This document shows positions 1 through 11,558 of a stretch of 64,000 nucleotides of DNA, one piece after another. Within the stretch, counting starts at the first letter, position 1, and each line of letters opens with the position of its first letter. The position numbers were made by a program, and so were the translations under genes. The notes under the pieces were generated by a model, which saw only the letters and a program-made list of their open reading frames with translations, was not told the DNA's origin and made no database searches. The DNA is from Entomortierella parvispora (taxonomy: Eukaryota; Mortierellomycota; Mortierellomycetes; Mortierellales; Mortierellaceae), in NCBI GenBank assembly GCA_963573315.1, contig OY752151.1, forward strand, positions 1,736,001 through 1,800,000, written 5' to 3'.

Positions 1-1
1 C

Positions 2-133
2 AAAAGCAGCGGTATCAGCAGCAGTGTGGCCCATGCCCATCGTGTTTTTGAGGAGGAAGACAATGCCCCCCTCTACCCGTCCCTTGCGCAAGAATACCCA
101 GAGCTGTTGCAAATGAAGAGCGCACCGCTTTAA
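2..133 (+). CDS. C-terminal end of an unrecognised protein (partial)
   Basis: The window opens inside an open frame (frame 2) that encodes 43 residues and stops with TAA at 131-133. An AATAAA polyadenylation signal follows at 139-144, which supports a genuine gene end. The fragment is acidic and low in information (motifs FEEED and YPSLAQEYPELLQ). I do not recognise a family from so short a tail. It converges on the phosphopantetheinyl transferase gene that ends at 419. Confidence 0.55.
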   Translation, partial: KSSGISSSVAHAHRVFEEEDNAPLYPSLAQEYPELLQMKSAPL

Positions 134-418
134 AATACAATAAACACAAGCCGACGCCCCTCAAACAACATCTTGACTATCATCATGCACATGAACAATC
201 TTTTCCCGTTGAAAAGGTATGGTTGCAAGGTATCCCTTGGTATCAAACACGTTGTGAAATGTATTGGTCATGATCATGTGTCCTATGTACAAAAAAAACG
301 AAAAGAAATTCAAAGGAGGGAGGGGAAGGGAGGATAACGGATACAAACGACGCGCTCCTTGGGTTGTATCCCCACCTTCTTCCTGTTCCTTGTTGCATGA
401 ACGGGGGGGGGGGAGATA

Positions 419-2336
419 TCACGAGAACGAGGGAGGGTAAGGTACCGCATCCTTCAAGAGCTCATTCCAGCCAAATTGCTTTAAGAGAGATCCGTCCATC
501 ACCAAACCAGAGCCCTCCATCTTGGACTGGGCCGCGATCGCGTAACAATGCCGATCATCCAGCAACGCCTCTTCAAAACACCATCCTTCCTTTGGGAAAT
601 CCGTTGTCGGCTCATGAACCGCGATCCGTGTTGACAGTACGGGCTAGAGAGATTATATGAAAAAACGGATGGTTAAAACTCATGATCCACTCATTCTTTT
701 TACCAAAAAAAGAAGAAACATATACATTTACCTGTAAAGTCTCTTCGACGTCCCGGATCAAAAACTCGAACGACTGAAGATTGCAATCGATGCCGACGCC
801 CAGAGCCTTTACGACGGATTCCTTGAGACACCACAATCTGTAAAATCTCTTGAGCTGATTCTTTGGACTTGATGATGCTTTCATAAACTGCATTTCCTTT
901 GATGTGAACTGGGACAGGTAGAGTGAACCAAAACATAGAGAGCAAAGGAAAAGGGGGGAAGTGGAGTTGAAGAAGGGGCAAAAACAAACAAACGTCAGAG
1001 AACAGGTTCTACAACCCTCACTACAGAGGAGAAAAGGCTCCCTTCAACACAAGAGCCGCCACGTTTACTTACTTGGTCCAAAAAGCAGGCAGAGAAAGTT
1101 TCAAAGGATTCTCCTTGGATCTGCTCCTGAAAGTCCATGACATCAACGCCTAGTCGAGCGGTGCTCTCCAGAGACGTGTCTCCCACGAAAATGACCCAAT
1201 CGCCGTGGTGTGATACATTGAAGCTGACGTTCTTGAGGTGTTCTGGCGAAGTCTAAATGACATAAGGAACCATTGGCGTAAGAGATCAAGATGGAAGGGG
1301 CGTAATAAAGGTGAACTCCAATTGCCCTAAAATGACGCACATTGGCCACACCAATTGCAATATAAAAAAAAGGGAAAAAAGGATACAGATTGACAGAGTG
1401 GGGCTGTGTGGACCATCCATGGTCCGTTGCAGAAAAGGAAGGAGGTGACGGCATAGAACCAAGACCATGCCGCATGATCATGTTGCGCTACTAGTAGATC
1501 GGAGAATGAGAAAATCGTGCATGAAAAGCAGGGCCAGATTGGGGACAGAAGACGTCCTGCAATGGCCAAATGTGGGTCGTTCGCCTCTGTCCAATTTCCT
1601 CAATTGTCCTTAGAGATGTCCGCGCAGCACAACGGCCCATGGTCCCCCCAAGGAGTTTTTGTTGCTAATCAGGGTCCCCCCACCACCGACACCACGACAT
1701 CTTGCTCCCGCCACCTCCATCTCCCATGAAATGCGTTGTGCGACGTACATTTAAGTATGGGTAATAACGCCCAGTCGTTGTTGTTCGTGTTGTGTAAAAG
1801 TGAGTCCAGCGCCAATAAAGCTAGTCCCGCGCATGCTGTGCGAACACAACAAGCTGTCCTCCCGCCCGCGCCCCAGGCCCACGCCACGCCACACGCCCCG
1901 ACTTGAAAAAGTTGTCTTTTGGTTACCCGTTTCCCCTCCACACTATCAGATCTAGACCCCTGTTTTTTTTCTTCTTTTTGGATTGGGACTTGAGATGGGA
2001 GATTATTGGTGGGTTTCAGTGCAATAAAGATTGACATCTTACCAGTACAGGCTTGTTCGTCTCTGATCTTGCAAACACAAGTCCATCCCATCGACAGCCA
2101 TGGTGCGCCACAAAGAAGGCATGGATCATCAACCGGCCTATCAGCGCCCGTTTCATATCATCTTCCTGTCGGAACTTCAAAAGTCGGTCGCATTCAACCT
2201 TGGGCAGGAAGTTGAGGAGATTCGACACGGGTACAATGTTGGGTTTGTCGTCCTCGGTCAAGGACGTAACCAACGGTTCAACATTTTCCAAAAGAAGAGG
2301 TTGACGGATATTAAACGCCCAACGTGCAATTGGCAT
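419..2336 (-). CDS. 4'-phosphopantetheinyl transferase (Sfp/AASDHPPT type)
   Basis: Transfers 4'-phosphopantetheine from CoA to the conserved serine of carrier proteins, for example the ACP of fatty acid or polyketide synthases or the PCP of lysine biosynthesis. Exons 5' to 3': 2336-2043, 1252-1073, 908-732 and 643-419, all joined in phase 0, giving 291 residues (the human enzyme has about 309). Visible family motifs are RWAF near the N-terminus, NVSHHGDW at residues 110-117, the Mg-binding GVDVMD at 133-138 and WCLKESVVKALG at 184-195. The C-terminal part (DDRHCYAIA, then VPYPPSFS) matches the usual end of the family. The first intron is 790 nt, long for this window, and I see no gene inside it. 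This is probably the broad-specificity enzyme of the cell, but its substrate range cannot be read from sequence. Confidence 0.88.
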
Positions 2337-5164
2337 TGTTCCTGTATGTGCGTGTGTGTCTGTATGTGTATGTGTGTTTGCGTGTGTGGGGTATGGCAAA
2401 GTATTCTCGGTATTTGAATGGCGTAATCACAGGCGTTTGCAGGGGTATGTACTGTGGCAGTTCCCTTTTTTGTTGAGCCCTCCTAGATGAAAAGGTGCTG
2501 AGGCTATGGTCGTGAAGGTGAGATGCCAGCTGTAGTGTCGAGCAGAGTTGGAGTAAAGTAGTCGGCGTCGAACACAAGGATGGAGTAAAGGAAGCAACTT
2601 CGGAGGGGAGAAGGGGGCTATTTTTTTGGCGGCAAGAATGACGAGGGGTGCTGTTTGATGTATTGTTGATATCGGCCTTTTTTTTTGTTTTTTTGTAGAG
2701 CCAGCAACTAGGGCGAACTCAATTGAGAGTAGGCAAAGGACGAAGAGAGCAGAAAGGGTAGGGGTCGATCGAGGTTGCCGAGGAGTCGAACCGAGTCAGG
2801 GCTGCAAGTCGAGTCGGAGGACAGACAGGGGCCGAGAATAATGGTGCACACGCGACAGAAGGAAGGAGGGAGTGAATGAATGAATGAATGAATGAAACGG
2901 GAGGATTGGGGGGGAAGGGAGGGAGAATGCGTGTGCCTGTGCTGATGCTGACTGTGAATGGAAGGAGGGAAGGGCGGAAGAGAGGATGCAGGGAGGAATG
3001 CAGGACAGAGGGAGAGTGACAAGAAGGAGGAAGAGGGAGGGACTGAGAGAGAGAGAGGAAGGAAAGAGAGGGTCGCGGACCCTGACGCAAGGGAAGCCGT
3101 TTTTATTTCTTCAATATCAGATCGACACGTTCCCCTCATATCCCTTCCCATCCAGGTTGTCGCCGCCAACCTCAACTGAACCAGGCATTTTCAGAAAAGA
3201 CATGTACGATGGAGAGAAACACGGAGAGTAAGCCCATGACGACATGACGATGCGCCTGCTTGTCCACAGTCACCCTTCTTGAACCTCGAGTTGGAGACAT
3301 GGACTGACTTGTGCACTTGTTCAGTTGTATAGAACAATTGGTCAATTATACAGTTGCATGTATATTTACGCCGAACGCCGCCCTCTTCTACTGCGAAATG
3401 ATTCAACCTGCAACTGGCTGCCGCCAAAGATACTGCTGCGACGGTATCTTCCTACCCTAATTCACTCATCCGCTCATTATTCTCTCCCTCTCTCTCTCCC
3501 TGTGTCTGTCTATCTGTCTCTCTCTCTCTCCCAAGAACCCAAGGCTGCTCTCACAGTGTCTCTCCTCTCCTCTCCCTTCATCTCCTCTCCTTTCCTCTCC
3601 TCTTCCTCTTTTCCTCCGCGGCCCCCTTCTCCGGGAGATTAATAGAACGCACCTGATCCATGGCGCGTATGGGACTAGGTTCATATTTCGTAGCTTGGAC
3701 TTTGCTCTTTTGCCTCTACCAGCCTGCAACATGCTTTATTGTATCATTTCCGCGCCGCACCGACTTTTCATAAAATGGCCAGCCAGTAATACAATCAGAG
3801 GACCATACACCATACGGCTATCGTTCTCTTTTTTTTCATCCTTCATCAAATAATAAAACAAAAACATCGGGACCAAACGCCTGGCTCGGGTACTTGGTGC
3901 ATGACCTTTTGCTCAGACCGAGCCCTCTTTACCTGCCCACTTGTCTCACTTGCAGTTCCACCTTTTCGCTTTAACTTTTATAGAGAGAGAGAGAGAGAAC
4001 AGAGGCAACAAGAACAAACTCATGCACTGCTCATTTTTTTATTTTTCGTGATGCCAGGGCAGCCAACAGAAATGAACGAGCTCTTCCTCCAAAGAGGATT
4101 CCTCGGCACACCATCTCCTGCATGCTATCGACCCCCCTTCAAAGAAGGGGAAGGGGGAAGGGGGGGAAAGGGTCAGGAGAGGGACGTGAGGAAGGAGAGA
4201 ATGAGCTTTTTAGTCGCTCGCAGTCTTGGGGTCCCTTGTTTCGAAAAATGAACGCACAGCTCTGCTCTGCTCTGCTATGCATCTCGTTTTGGTGGCGCTT
4301 TCTCAATTGGACAGCTTCGACCTGCATGCGCACGCGTCTCTTTGCTTTTCTCACGTTCAAGTAATTGTTGTGCAGCCTGCCTGTATAACAGCCAAAGATC
4401 TTGTTCTGGATAGTGACTCTAGTAGAGTATCCAGTCTTGGTCCGTCCTCCCTTTATTCAAAGTCATTTGAGACGAATGCACGAATGCGCAAGAATAACAG
4501 TTCAGTTCCTGCTTGATTGATATAGAGACCACCTGTTTGATATCGATTATGATCCGATTTCAGAGAGAGCGTCAGTACAAAAGTGTCACAAAAAGAACGC
4601 CGAGAGTGCAGAACCACTCCAAAGTGCACTCAGCCCTTGCCTTCAAAATGACGTTCTCAATCAATTGCCCTCTACATTTTGAAGCACATGAACCAAAACC
4701 GACACAGCGGGAAATTACAGAATACACAACGAAAAGTGGGGTTGGAAAAATGATGGAAGATTGAGATTCGATCTGTGGACAGCTCCACTCACTCATTTTC
4801 ATTAGATTGGGCATCGATACTGCTGGACCTCATTGATCTCCACTTTCCAGATGGATTTCAGATCAGATAAAAGCGGTCTGCCCTTCCAGCTGATCCATTT
4901 GCCTGTTGTTATCATCCCCGGACAACGCCACTGGTGAACAATTTCCAGGCCATCCTCTTTTGGGATGAATGGTACAGAGTCTCGCTCTACACAATAATCG
5001 CCAAAGTTGCCCGAAGTGGAGAAACTTTTTGTATACGCAAACGAATCGACACCAAAAGCAACAATACCATGTTGGACTCAAAAAAATGGCCGTTACCTGT
5101 TAGATAACAAGTTTTTATTCAATGGGGTGGAAAAAAAGCTCGAGATGCGGAACCTTGCACTTTT
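2337..5164. other. gene-poor, repeat-rich intergenic region
   Basis: About 2.8 kb between the phosphopantetheinyl transferase start and the eS1 stop. Only compositionally biased open frames occur here (Ser/Pro/Leu- or Arg/Glu-rich translations of CT/GA tracts). It holds a TG-rich tract (about 2341-2393), a GAAT tetranucleotide run (2874-2896), long GA-rich and CT-rich stretches (about 2950-3080 and 3475-3610) and a short GA run near 3980-4000. I found no conserved protein, tRNA or rRNA. The first few hundred bases presumably contain the promoter of the transferase gene. Confidence 0.6.
2874..2896. repeat. GAAT tetranucleotide microsatellite
   Basis: Nearly six perfect copies of GAAT in an intergenic region. 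Confidence 0.9.
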
Positions 5165-6875
5165 TTAAACCTCAGCGAGAACCTCGGGCTCCTTGAAGTC
5201 ACCCTTGCGCTCAACCTTGGCACCAGTGGTCTCGATATCAGCACCGGAGTGGAGCTCGAGGAGCTTGCCGAGATCGAACTTGGGGGCCTTGAGGATCTTG
5301 ACCTTGCGGATGAAGACATCACGGAGGGGGTAGATCGACTTGCAGGACTTCTCGATCTCGTTTCCGATAACCTCGGGGATGAACTTGTGGACGAGCTCCT
5401 TCAAGTCGCAGGAGGTGGCCTGGGCAATCATGATCTCGAACATCTTCTTGCGAATCTGACGGATCTGAGCAGTCTGGGCGTAGGTGGTCTTCTTGACCTG
5501 GTGGACACCCTTCTTGGTGAAGGCAACAGCGAAGAGGCGGAGCAAGTAACCGTCGGTGGTCTTGACATCGACGTGAGCCTCAATGATGGACTGTAGGTGT
5601 GGAAAGAAATGACATGTTTAGTATCAGATATCACACTTGCTCCCATCTTGGGAAACCAGGAGATTGACCAGAAAAAAGTTTTCGTTTTGTTCGTACCTGC
5701 CACTTGCGGACCATGGAGCGGAGCTTGTCCGAGGTCATGTCCATACCGTGGAAGTTGGTGAGGCAGTTCTTGCCCTGGACCTCATCGACACGCAGCTTGA
5801 CCTTGCGGAACGAGTACTCCTCGTTCTTGTTCAAGTCAGCGAGGGAGATCTCGAGGACACGGCCCTTCAAGGCATCGTTGGCGTTCTTCATACCCTGGGT
5901 GCGGTTGACGAGGGTCTTGCCAACCTGGCGAACGTCGAAGGTGGAAGGAGCCTTGATATCATACCAGTCCTTGCGGGTGAAGGGGTCAACGCTAGAATGG
6001 CGCAAATTGATGAAGGATAGACGATATCAACACCTGCAGTCCGATGTGGGGGCAGAGTCCTTTTGCACATGTCTGTTCTGTGGTCGCAGTTGATTCCGAG
6101 ATCTGGTGTTTTGAGCTGCATTGCATTGTCCACATCTGCCTCTGATTCTGAAGACCAAATAGATTGGATCAGATTACGATGTCGATATCGTTCTGACCAA
6201 GCTTGATTCTGATCTCCCGCCATGCCGAAACTACTTTGTCCCAAGACCCCTTTCACACATGAATGTGTTGAAACGTCCTGTAAAGTATTGTAGGGGCTAC
6301 TGCTCTCTGCATTCCTGAGTACTGATGTTGAAGCACAAAAAAAAAAAAAAAAAAAAGGAATCCGGCTCCTCTGGGTATTGTGTGGTGGCGCTTGTCTACT
6401 AGCTATACTTACACCTTCTTCTTAAGACCCTTCTTGCCTTTCGAGAGACGCCTAAGAGGGAAAGAGAAAGGAGTAGCAAATCATCAGTAACTGAGAACAA
6501 GGAAATCATAGCTTTGAGATCCGATTGACGATCAGGGGAACCGAGGACGTACTTATTCTTTCCAACGGCTGTGGTGGTGGCAGACAGGACGAGAGAGGTG
6601 ATTCAATTGAGCAGATCCAACGAGCGATTCAAAGGGTTCCATGAGCACATCCAGATGATGAGTTTGATTTTCCATGAGTCGAGATCGTGGTTGAAGAAAA
6701 AAAAATATCCAGCAGTGTCGGTGATCGATGTCGAATTGGTTCCAGAGGCAGCAAGAGTGGCAGGGATAGAGATGGAGGGATCGATGGTTAGCCAGCAAGG
6801 TCGAGAAGGGCAGATCCACGGATGGATGGCTGCAGGACATGCACGATGCATCCAGACACAAAGTCACAAACCCAT
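5165..6875 (-). CDS. RPS1: small-subunit ribosomal protein eS1 (RPS1/RPS3A)
   Basis: Component of the 40S subunit near the mRNA exit site. Exons 5' to 3': 6875-6872 (ATGG only), 6568-6553, 6451-6413, 5991-5697 and 5590-5165, total 259 residues, close to the family's roughly 255. Recognisable stretches are [14 protein letters not shown] at the N-terminus, [15 protein letters not shown], and the C-terminal [11 protein letters not shown] region. The start is inferred: exon 2 begins with CCGTTGGA, so the codons ATG GCC GTT need an upstream ATGG followed by a GT donor. The only fitting site I found is at 6875-6872, followed by GTTTGT, which makes a 303-nt intron directly after the start codon. The intron between exons 3 and 4 carries a 20-base poly-T on the sense strand. 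Divergent from LSM3 (7143). Confidence 0.92.
6337..6356 (-). repeat. intronic poly-T (20) in the eS1 gene
   Basis: Twenty consecutive A on the plus strand, read as T in the transcript of the eS1 gene. It lies inside the intron 5992-6412. Confidence 0.9.
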
Positions 6876-7142
6876 GATGTGTTGATTAGAATGTTAAAAG
6901 AGGAGGACCCAGAGGAACGCAGAGCCACGGCCACTTTGTGCCCCGAGGATTCGAATCTTTTGCAGCCCTTGCGATTCGTCCATCTCCTGGCCCACTGGCC
7001 CCTTAACTGAATCGGCTCTTTCTCGCCACCCACCTTCTGCCTCTGCCCTGCCTGCCGCATGTGCATCATAGTGAAGTAGTCGCTGCCACACCCTCACCTC
7101 AACCACATCCACTTCCCACTTCCACAAACCAAAAAACACATC

Positions 7143-7932
7143 ATGGACGAACACGCACCACTGGAAAGCGCCGGCATCGAGGAGCCTCTTGATCTGGTCA
7201 GACTCTCATTAGACGAGCGTATCTACGTCAAGCTCCGTGGCGATCGTGAATTGCGTGGAAAGCTTCACGTAAGAACTCTCAAAGCTAATCGCCCTTTGGG
7301 CTTTCCCTACACAACCAAAGAATGAACACGCAAGAGAAGGAATTGTGTGAAGTAGTCATCCTGGTCTCAAGAACATTGGTGAAAAACTAACGTCAAATTC
7401 GCTCCCACTCGACTTCAACGTAGGCTTATGACGGACATCTGAACATGGTTTTGGGCGATGTGGAAGAGACAATCACCGTTGTTGATGTCAACGATGAGAC
7501 GCTGGAGGAAGTTATTAGGGTACGTCAGAAATATTACAGCGGAACAACAGTTGGTCCACAACAACTGGACAACTGGACAACTCGACGGGATGCCTTCACA
7601 CCTGCTCCTCTGCACCACCAATAGTGGCGCTGAGAATCAAGGGATTTGATGCCATATCTTTCAGAGGAAGCAATAGAACGGATCGTTTAATGACTCTAGC
7701 ATCGCGAATCATCGTCAGATTCTTTGTTTTTTTGCTAACCTTTCAACAACTCGTCTCATTTTACTAGATCGTCAAGAGGAACTGCGAGATGCTTTTTGTC
7801 CGTGGAGACGGTGTGATTTTGGTATGCTTGGAAAAGGTGTCATAGGGACTTTATGTGTTCTCCTTGTGGCCTGGAACTAACCCTTCGATATATTACAATC
7901 GTACCTAGGTTTCGCCACCATCTCGTGCATAG
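7143..7932 (+). CDS. LSM3: U6 snRNA-associated Sm-like protein LSm3
   Basis: Subunit of the LSm2-8 ring (U6 snRNP, splicing) and the LSm1-7 ring (cytoplasmic mRNA decay). Exons 7143-7268, 7424-7519, 7768-7821 and 7909-7932, all joined in phase 0, give 99 residues; human LSm3 has 102. The N-terminal [19 protein letters not shown] and the Sm1 core ([15 protein letters not shown]) are near-identical to the family, and the Sm2 motif [11 protein letters not shown] follows. The last exon codes only seven residues. Divergent from the eS1 gene, with about 270 bp of shared upstream DNA. Confidence 0.95.
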
Positions 7933-8795
7933 ACTCAATGGGAATAAAACGAGAATAAACAACCGAAAATCGAATCACACAGCCGCCATGGAAAGAACTA
8001 ATCGAACCACAGGAACTATGAACTTGCGATTAAACATTGGATTTTTTCATAGAAACCAACCAAATAATGGACTCTTAACGATGTGCAGCAGAGCGGTTTG
8101 ATCTTGACGAATTACCAAATTACCAGTCTCGTTGTCTGTCGGTCATCCTCAACCCCTATTTCCTTGAGTCGTATGGGCAGGATAGTTGGCACGAAGAACG
8201 CGTTCCCCTGGACAATAGCAATTAAAGCGTGGCGAGCAGGGACCTCCTAAAGCGGTATTATTGACTGTGGGCGCGCGTGAGTCAGGTCCATGCTGAAGTC
8301 AACCACATCCAAGGACACGCCCACACCCCAAGCCCAAAAGACTAGCTTTGAACCAAAAGAGAGGGCTCGCCAGTTCATTTTCACTCGGGCCAGGGACACA
8401 AAAATGAGAGCAATTCAATTTCTCTCAATCAAAACGATGTTGTGAACGCGCTCGCTGCCCACCACCCACGCTCGATTGCTCCCTGTGAAGAGACGACAAG
8501 AGTCGAGCAATTGAGGGCCTGGTCTCCACCCCTTCTCACGGAGATACTCTCCTCGTGTTGACTCTTTTTTTTTTGCGTTTCCCGCCCAAAACGTGTCCTT
8601 CGTCGTCGCAATCTCTTTTCTTCTTCCCTTCCTTATTCCTTTCCCTTACTCTTCCCTCCTTCTCCAGTGAAAAAAAGAGTGGAGTATCGCCAACAACAAA
8701 CAGACCCATCTCTCGTCTCCCCAACTCATTCCTCAGCGCGAGCGTCTTCTCATTCCATCCCATTGACCCTTTAATCCTCATCGACCATCGCAACC
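7933..8795. other. intergenic, no gene seen
   Basis: Between the LSM3 stop and the NTF2-like start. Its last 250 bases are pyrimidine-rich, as expected for a fungal promoter and 5' leader (CTTTTCTTCTTCCC-type tracts). No conserved frame or RNA gene recognised. Confidence 0.5.
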
Positions 8796-10960
8796 ATGGC
8801 TAGCCCTCAAGCTCTTCTCTGGGACGCTTTCCGTTCCGACCCCTCAACACCGGAGCTCTTCCAAGCGGACGCCCACATCGTCTTTCTACCTACTGGAGCC
8901 GGTGCCGCTGGTGAGAAATACGTCCGCGAGTTCTATCAGGTCGGAGGGTTCTCGCACCCAAAGAAACTAGAGGTCGAGGAAAAGGTTATCTATCGCACCG
9001 TGGGTGAATCCTCGGCGGTAGATGAGGTCGAGATGACCGTCAAGTTTGTCTCTGGCGCAGGAGGATGGCTCCTGCCTGGAATTGAGCCCCATCATTTGGA
9101 GGACCTGACAATTACGTTCCCCATGGTAAGAAAAGAAACCCATCGAAACAAGGGCGGGGGGACAGAAGAGTGAAGGGTGAGAGGTGGTTTTTTGTTCTTG
9201 TGCATTGGCACGGATAGCGTCAAACCCCCCCTCTGATGACATAAACAAGACCAAAGAAGCGGAGCACAGGACAGGACAGAGAGATATAAAGACCAAGCGA
9301 CTTCGGGACATGGGCCACACTTCAGAAACAACAGAGCAATGCGGAGCGGGACATGGTGCTTGCGGCATGCATATTTTCCCTGCAAGGTTTAAATTGCCTC
9401 CACTCAACAACCCCATTCTGCACCTGGGCCGCTGAGCAGCGAATAAGCGCTTACATTATTTGTTGGTCAGCAAAAGGGAACCCTCCCTGAGAGCTTTCTT
9501 GGGCAACGGCTACCATGCAATTGTCGGGGATCCATGCAGATGCAAGAGTGGAGAATCAATCCTCATTCACAAGATGGCTTACCGACATTTTTGAATTCAA
9601 ATAGGTCATCAGTGCGTCCTTTGCTGAGGATCGCATTGCCAGCGTTCGTTACGTCTGGGATAATGCCGGCGTCCTCAAGATGGTCCGTTTGATTGGCAGT
9701 CGCCAGTCTTGGCCCATTGTGGCCGAGACCCAGGTCGATGCTCTCAGGAGCCCAACCCGATTCCGATTGAACCCCTTTGGCAATGCCATTGAAACAGATG
9801 GCCGTCGTCCTCAGACTGGAGTAAGGGAAACATGGCCGTCTGATCCCTTTTCAAGGACAGTTTAGGAAACCCTGCTAACTTGACCCTTTTCCTTTTCTTT
9901 TTGTTAGATCTCAAAGATTTTCCAGGCGACACCCCCTGTTTCTCCTTCTCAGGAAGTAAACTCTGGTCAGCAGCAGCGAAAAGGACACCCAGCTTTAACT
10001 TCGACGGTCTTCAGTCAATACAAGAACGCGCCTTTCGAAACTACGACTAGCATGCGTACCACGTCCATTCCTCTTAGTCCCTCAACTTCGGATGAGTCTC
10101 TCGGCAACAAACCCGCCTCGTCTCCTGCCCCAGCGGTGAAAGCGCCTGCCAAGAAGGGACACCCCGCCTTGACTTCGACTTTGTTCAACCACTTGAAGAC
10201 TCAGAAAGTCGATGATGATGACGAGGATACGTATGGAAGCCGCCGCAGAGTGCAAAGTGGTGGCAATGACGACTCTCAGTATCAGTCCATGCCCACCGCC
10301 CCTGCCCCTGCAACAAAGAAGGGACACCCTGCCTTGACCTCGACTGTGTTCAGTCATCTCAAACAACAAGAACAACCTGCCCAACCTTCCAATCGACCCA
10401 CCAGACCACAGGAGCAGCAATTGCCGGAAGAGGAGCGCGGTGCTGGTTGGCGCGCGGATTATGTGAAGCCCAAGGGACATCCAGCTCTGACCTCATCCAT
10501 CTTCTCAAAGGCGCCCACGGCCCCTGTCGTTCAGGCTCCCCAGAGAACTTATAAGAAGACAAGCCACAACATCTTTGGCGCGCCTGTGGAATCTGTCACG
10601 GCTGATCAACAGCCAAAAGAAACGCAAGAGGAGCCACAAGTGGTCGCTGAGGAATACGTCTTGGAGCCCTCTGTGATTGACGCTGAATTGGAACGCCATC
10701 AACAACAACAGGAGGAATTGAAGCAAGCTGCTTTGCTGGAAGAACACGAAGCTGAGCTCAAGGCTCTGGAACTGGAGAAACTTACCATTCAGCAGGCACA
10801 GGAAGAGCGCGCCCATGAAGAGAAGGAACAACAGCGAATTGAGGAACAGCTGTTGTCTGAACCCGTTTCCCCAACACCTTCAGCTCCCGCCACAGCTGCG
10901 TTTACACGAAAGATCCATCCCAACTACCGTACTTCGTTCACGATCGGAGGATCTCGTTGA
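8796..10960 (+). CDS. NTF2-like fold protein with a GHPALTS-repeat tail
   Basis: Exons 8796-9125, 9605-9820 and 9908-10960 (phase 0 joins) give 532 residues. Residues 1 to about 180 have the length and alternation of an NTF2/SnoaL-like domain (FRSDPSTPELFQADAHIVFLP, then VISASFAEDRIASVRYVWD). No catalytic residues can be assigned, so a binding or scaffold role is as likely as catalysis. The rest is low-complexity and carries the motif K-G-H-P-A-L-T-S-[ST]-x-F at about residues 207, 265, 320 and 371, a degenerate copy near 398 (KKTSHNIFG) and a related end RKIHPNYRTSF near 517. A Glu/Gln-rich predicted coiled coil spans about 430-500. The repeats look like short linear binding motifs. The fold assignment is by pattern only. 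Confidence 0.6.
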
Positions 10961-11558
10961 AGAGCCACTCCCACTTGTGCTCGGTCTCTATGCTTTTTTG
11001 TAAATCATAGGAGCTTATAACCCAAGCACCTTCTATATCGTAATGAATACCGATCCTCGAATCCCAACGAGGTCAATACTTGAAAAGAAAAAAAAGTGAT
11101 ATACAATGAGAATGTCACCCATACCCTTGCCCTGCGATTCTCATTAGCAGCGAAACAATAATAAAATGACCTTGGCACTGTAGTGATAAAAGTCAACCAA
11201 AGTTCCTTTCTGTGCCTTCCGAGTCGAATTGATATGAAGGCCATGTACATAGTGCTCGGGACTAGGAAGTCTCTTGGAATTTTGTAGTACACACTCAGAA
11301 GCAGAGTGCTCACTATGAAACTCAGAAGACAATGGGGGCTTCGTGTGCAGCAACAAGTTATCCCCTCGAGGCTCTCTTGTACCTAGGTAAAAGGCGCTCT
11401 TTGTGCCTGGATAATGAAAGAATACACGAATCGTGGTCGAAGGCGAACGGAACACGTATCATGTGGAAGGAAATCCTAATAGGCTCTTCCTTTATCAACT
11501 CTGTTCTTTCAGTCCTTCCTCCATTCCTCCATTCCTCCACCCCTTCCAGAAAAAAAAA
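10961..11558. promoter_or_regulatory. upstream region of Hsp70-like gene 1
   Basis: The first part is the 3' end of the NTF2-like gene. From about 11157 the sequence matches the upstream regions of the two following Hsp70-like copies. A block ATAAAATGACCTTG lies at 11160-11174 and a second block, TCGTGGTCGA to CACGTA, at 11431-11459, 100 bp before the ATG. A pyrimidine-rich leader and an A-run precede the start codon. Confidence 0.6.
11431..11459 (+). promoter_or_regulatory. conserved promoter block, Hsp70-like copy 1
   Basis: Begins TCGTGGTCGA and ends CGGAACACGTA; the same block precedes all three copies. It ends 100 bp before the ATG. The binding protein is unknown, and it does not match a heat-shock element (nGAAnnTTCn). 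Confidence 0.6.

Noticed and set aside
161-346. A further C-terminal exon of the phosphopantetheinyl transferase
   Set aside because: The protein already ends like its relatives at 419, and the only acceptor near 281 puts the extra segment out of frame.
2708-3175. Open frames rich in Ser, Pro, Leu and His on the minus strand
   Set aside because: They are translations of GA/CT simple repeats and the GAAT microsatellite; two overlapping frames look equally good, which a real gene would not show.
5992-6412. Possible box C/D snoRNA in introns of the ribosomal protein genes
   Set aside because: I looked for RTGATGA with a following CTGA flanked by a terminal stem in the eS1 and RPS18 introns and found no convincing pair. 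A covariance-model search would settle it.
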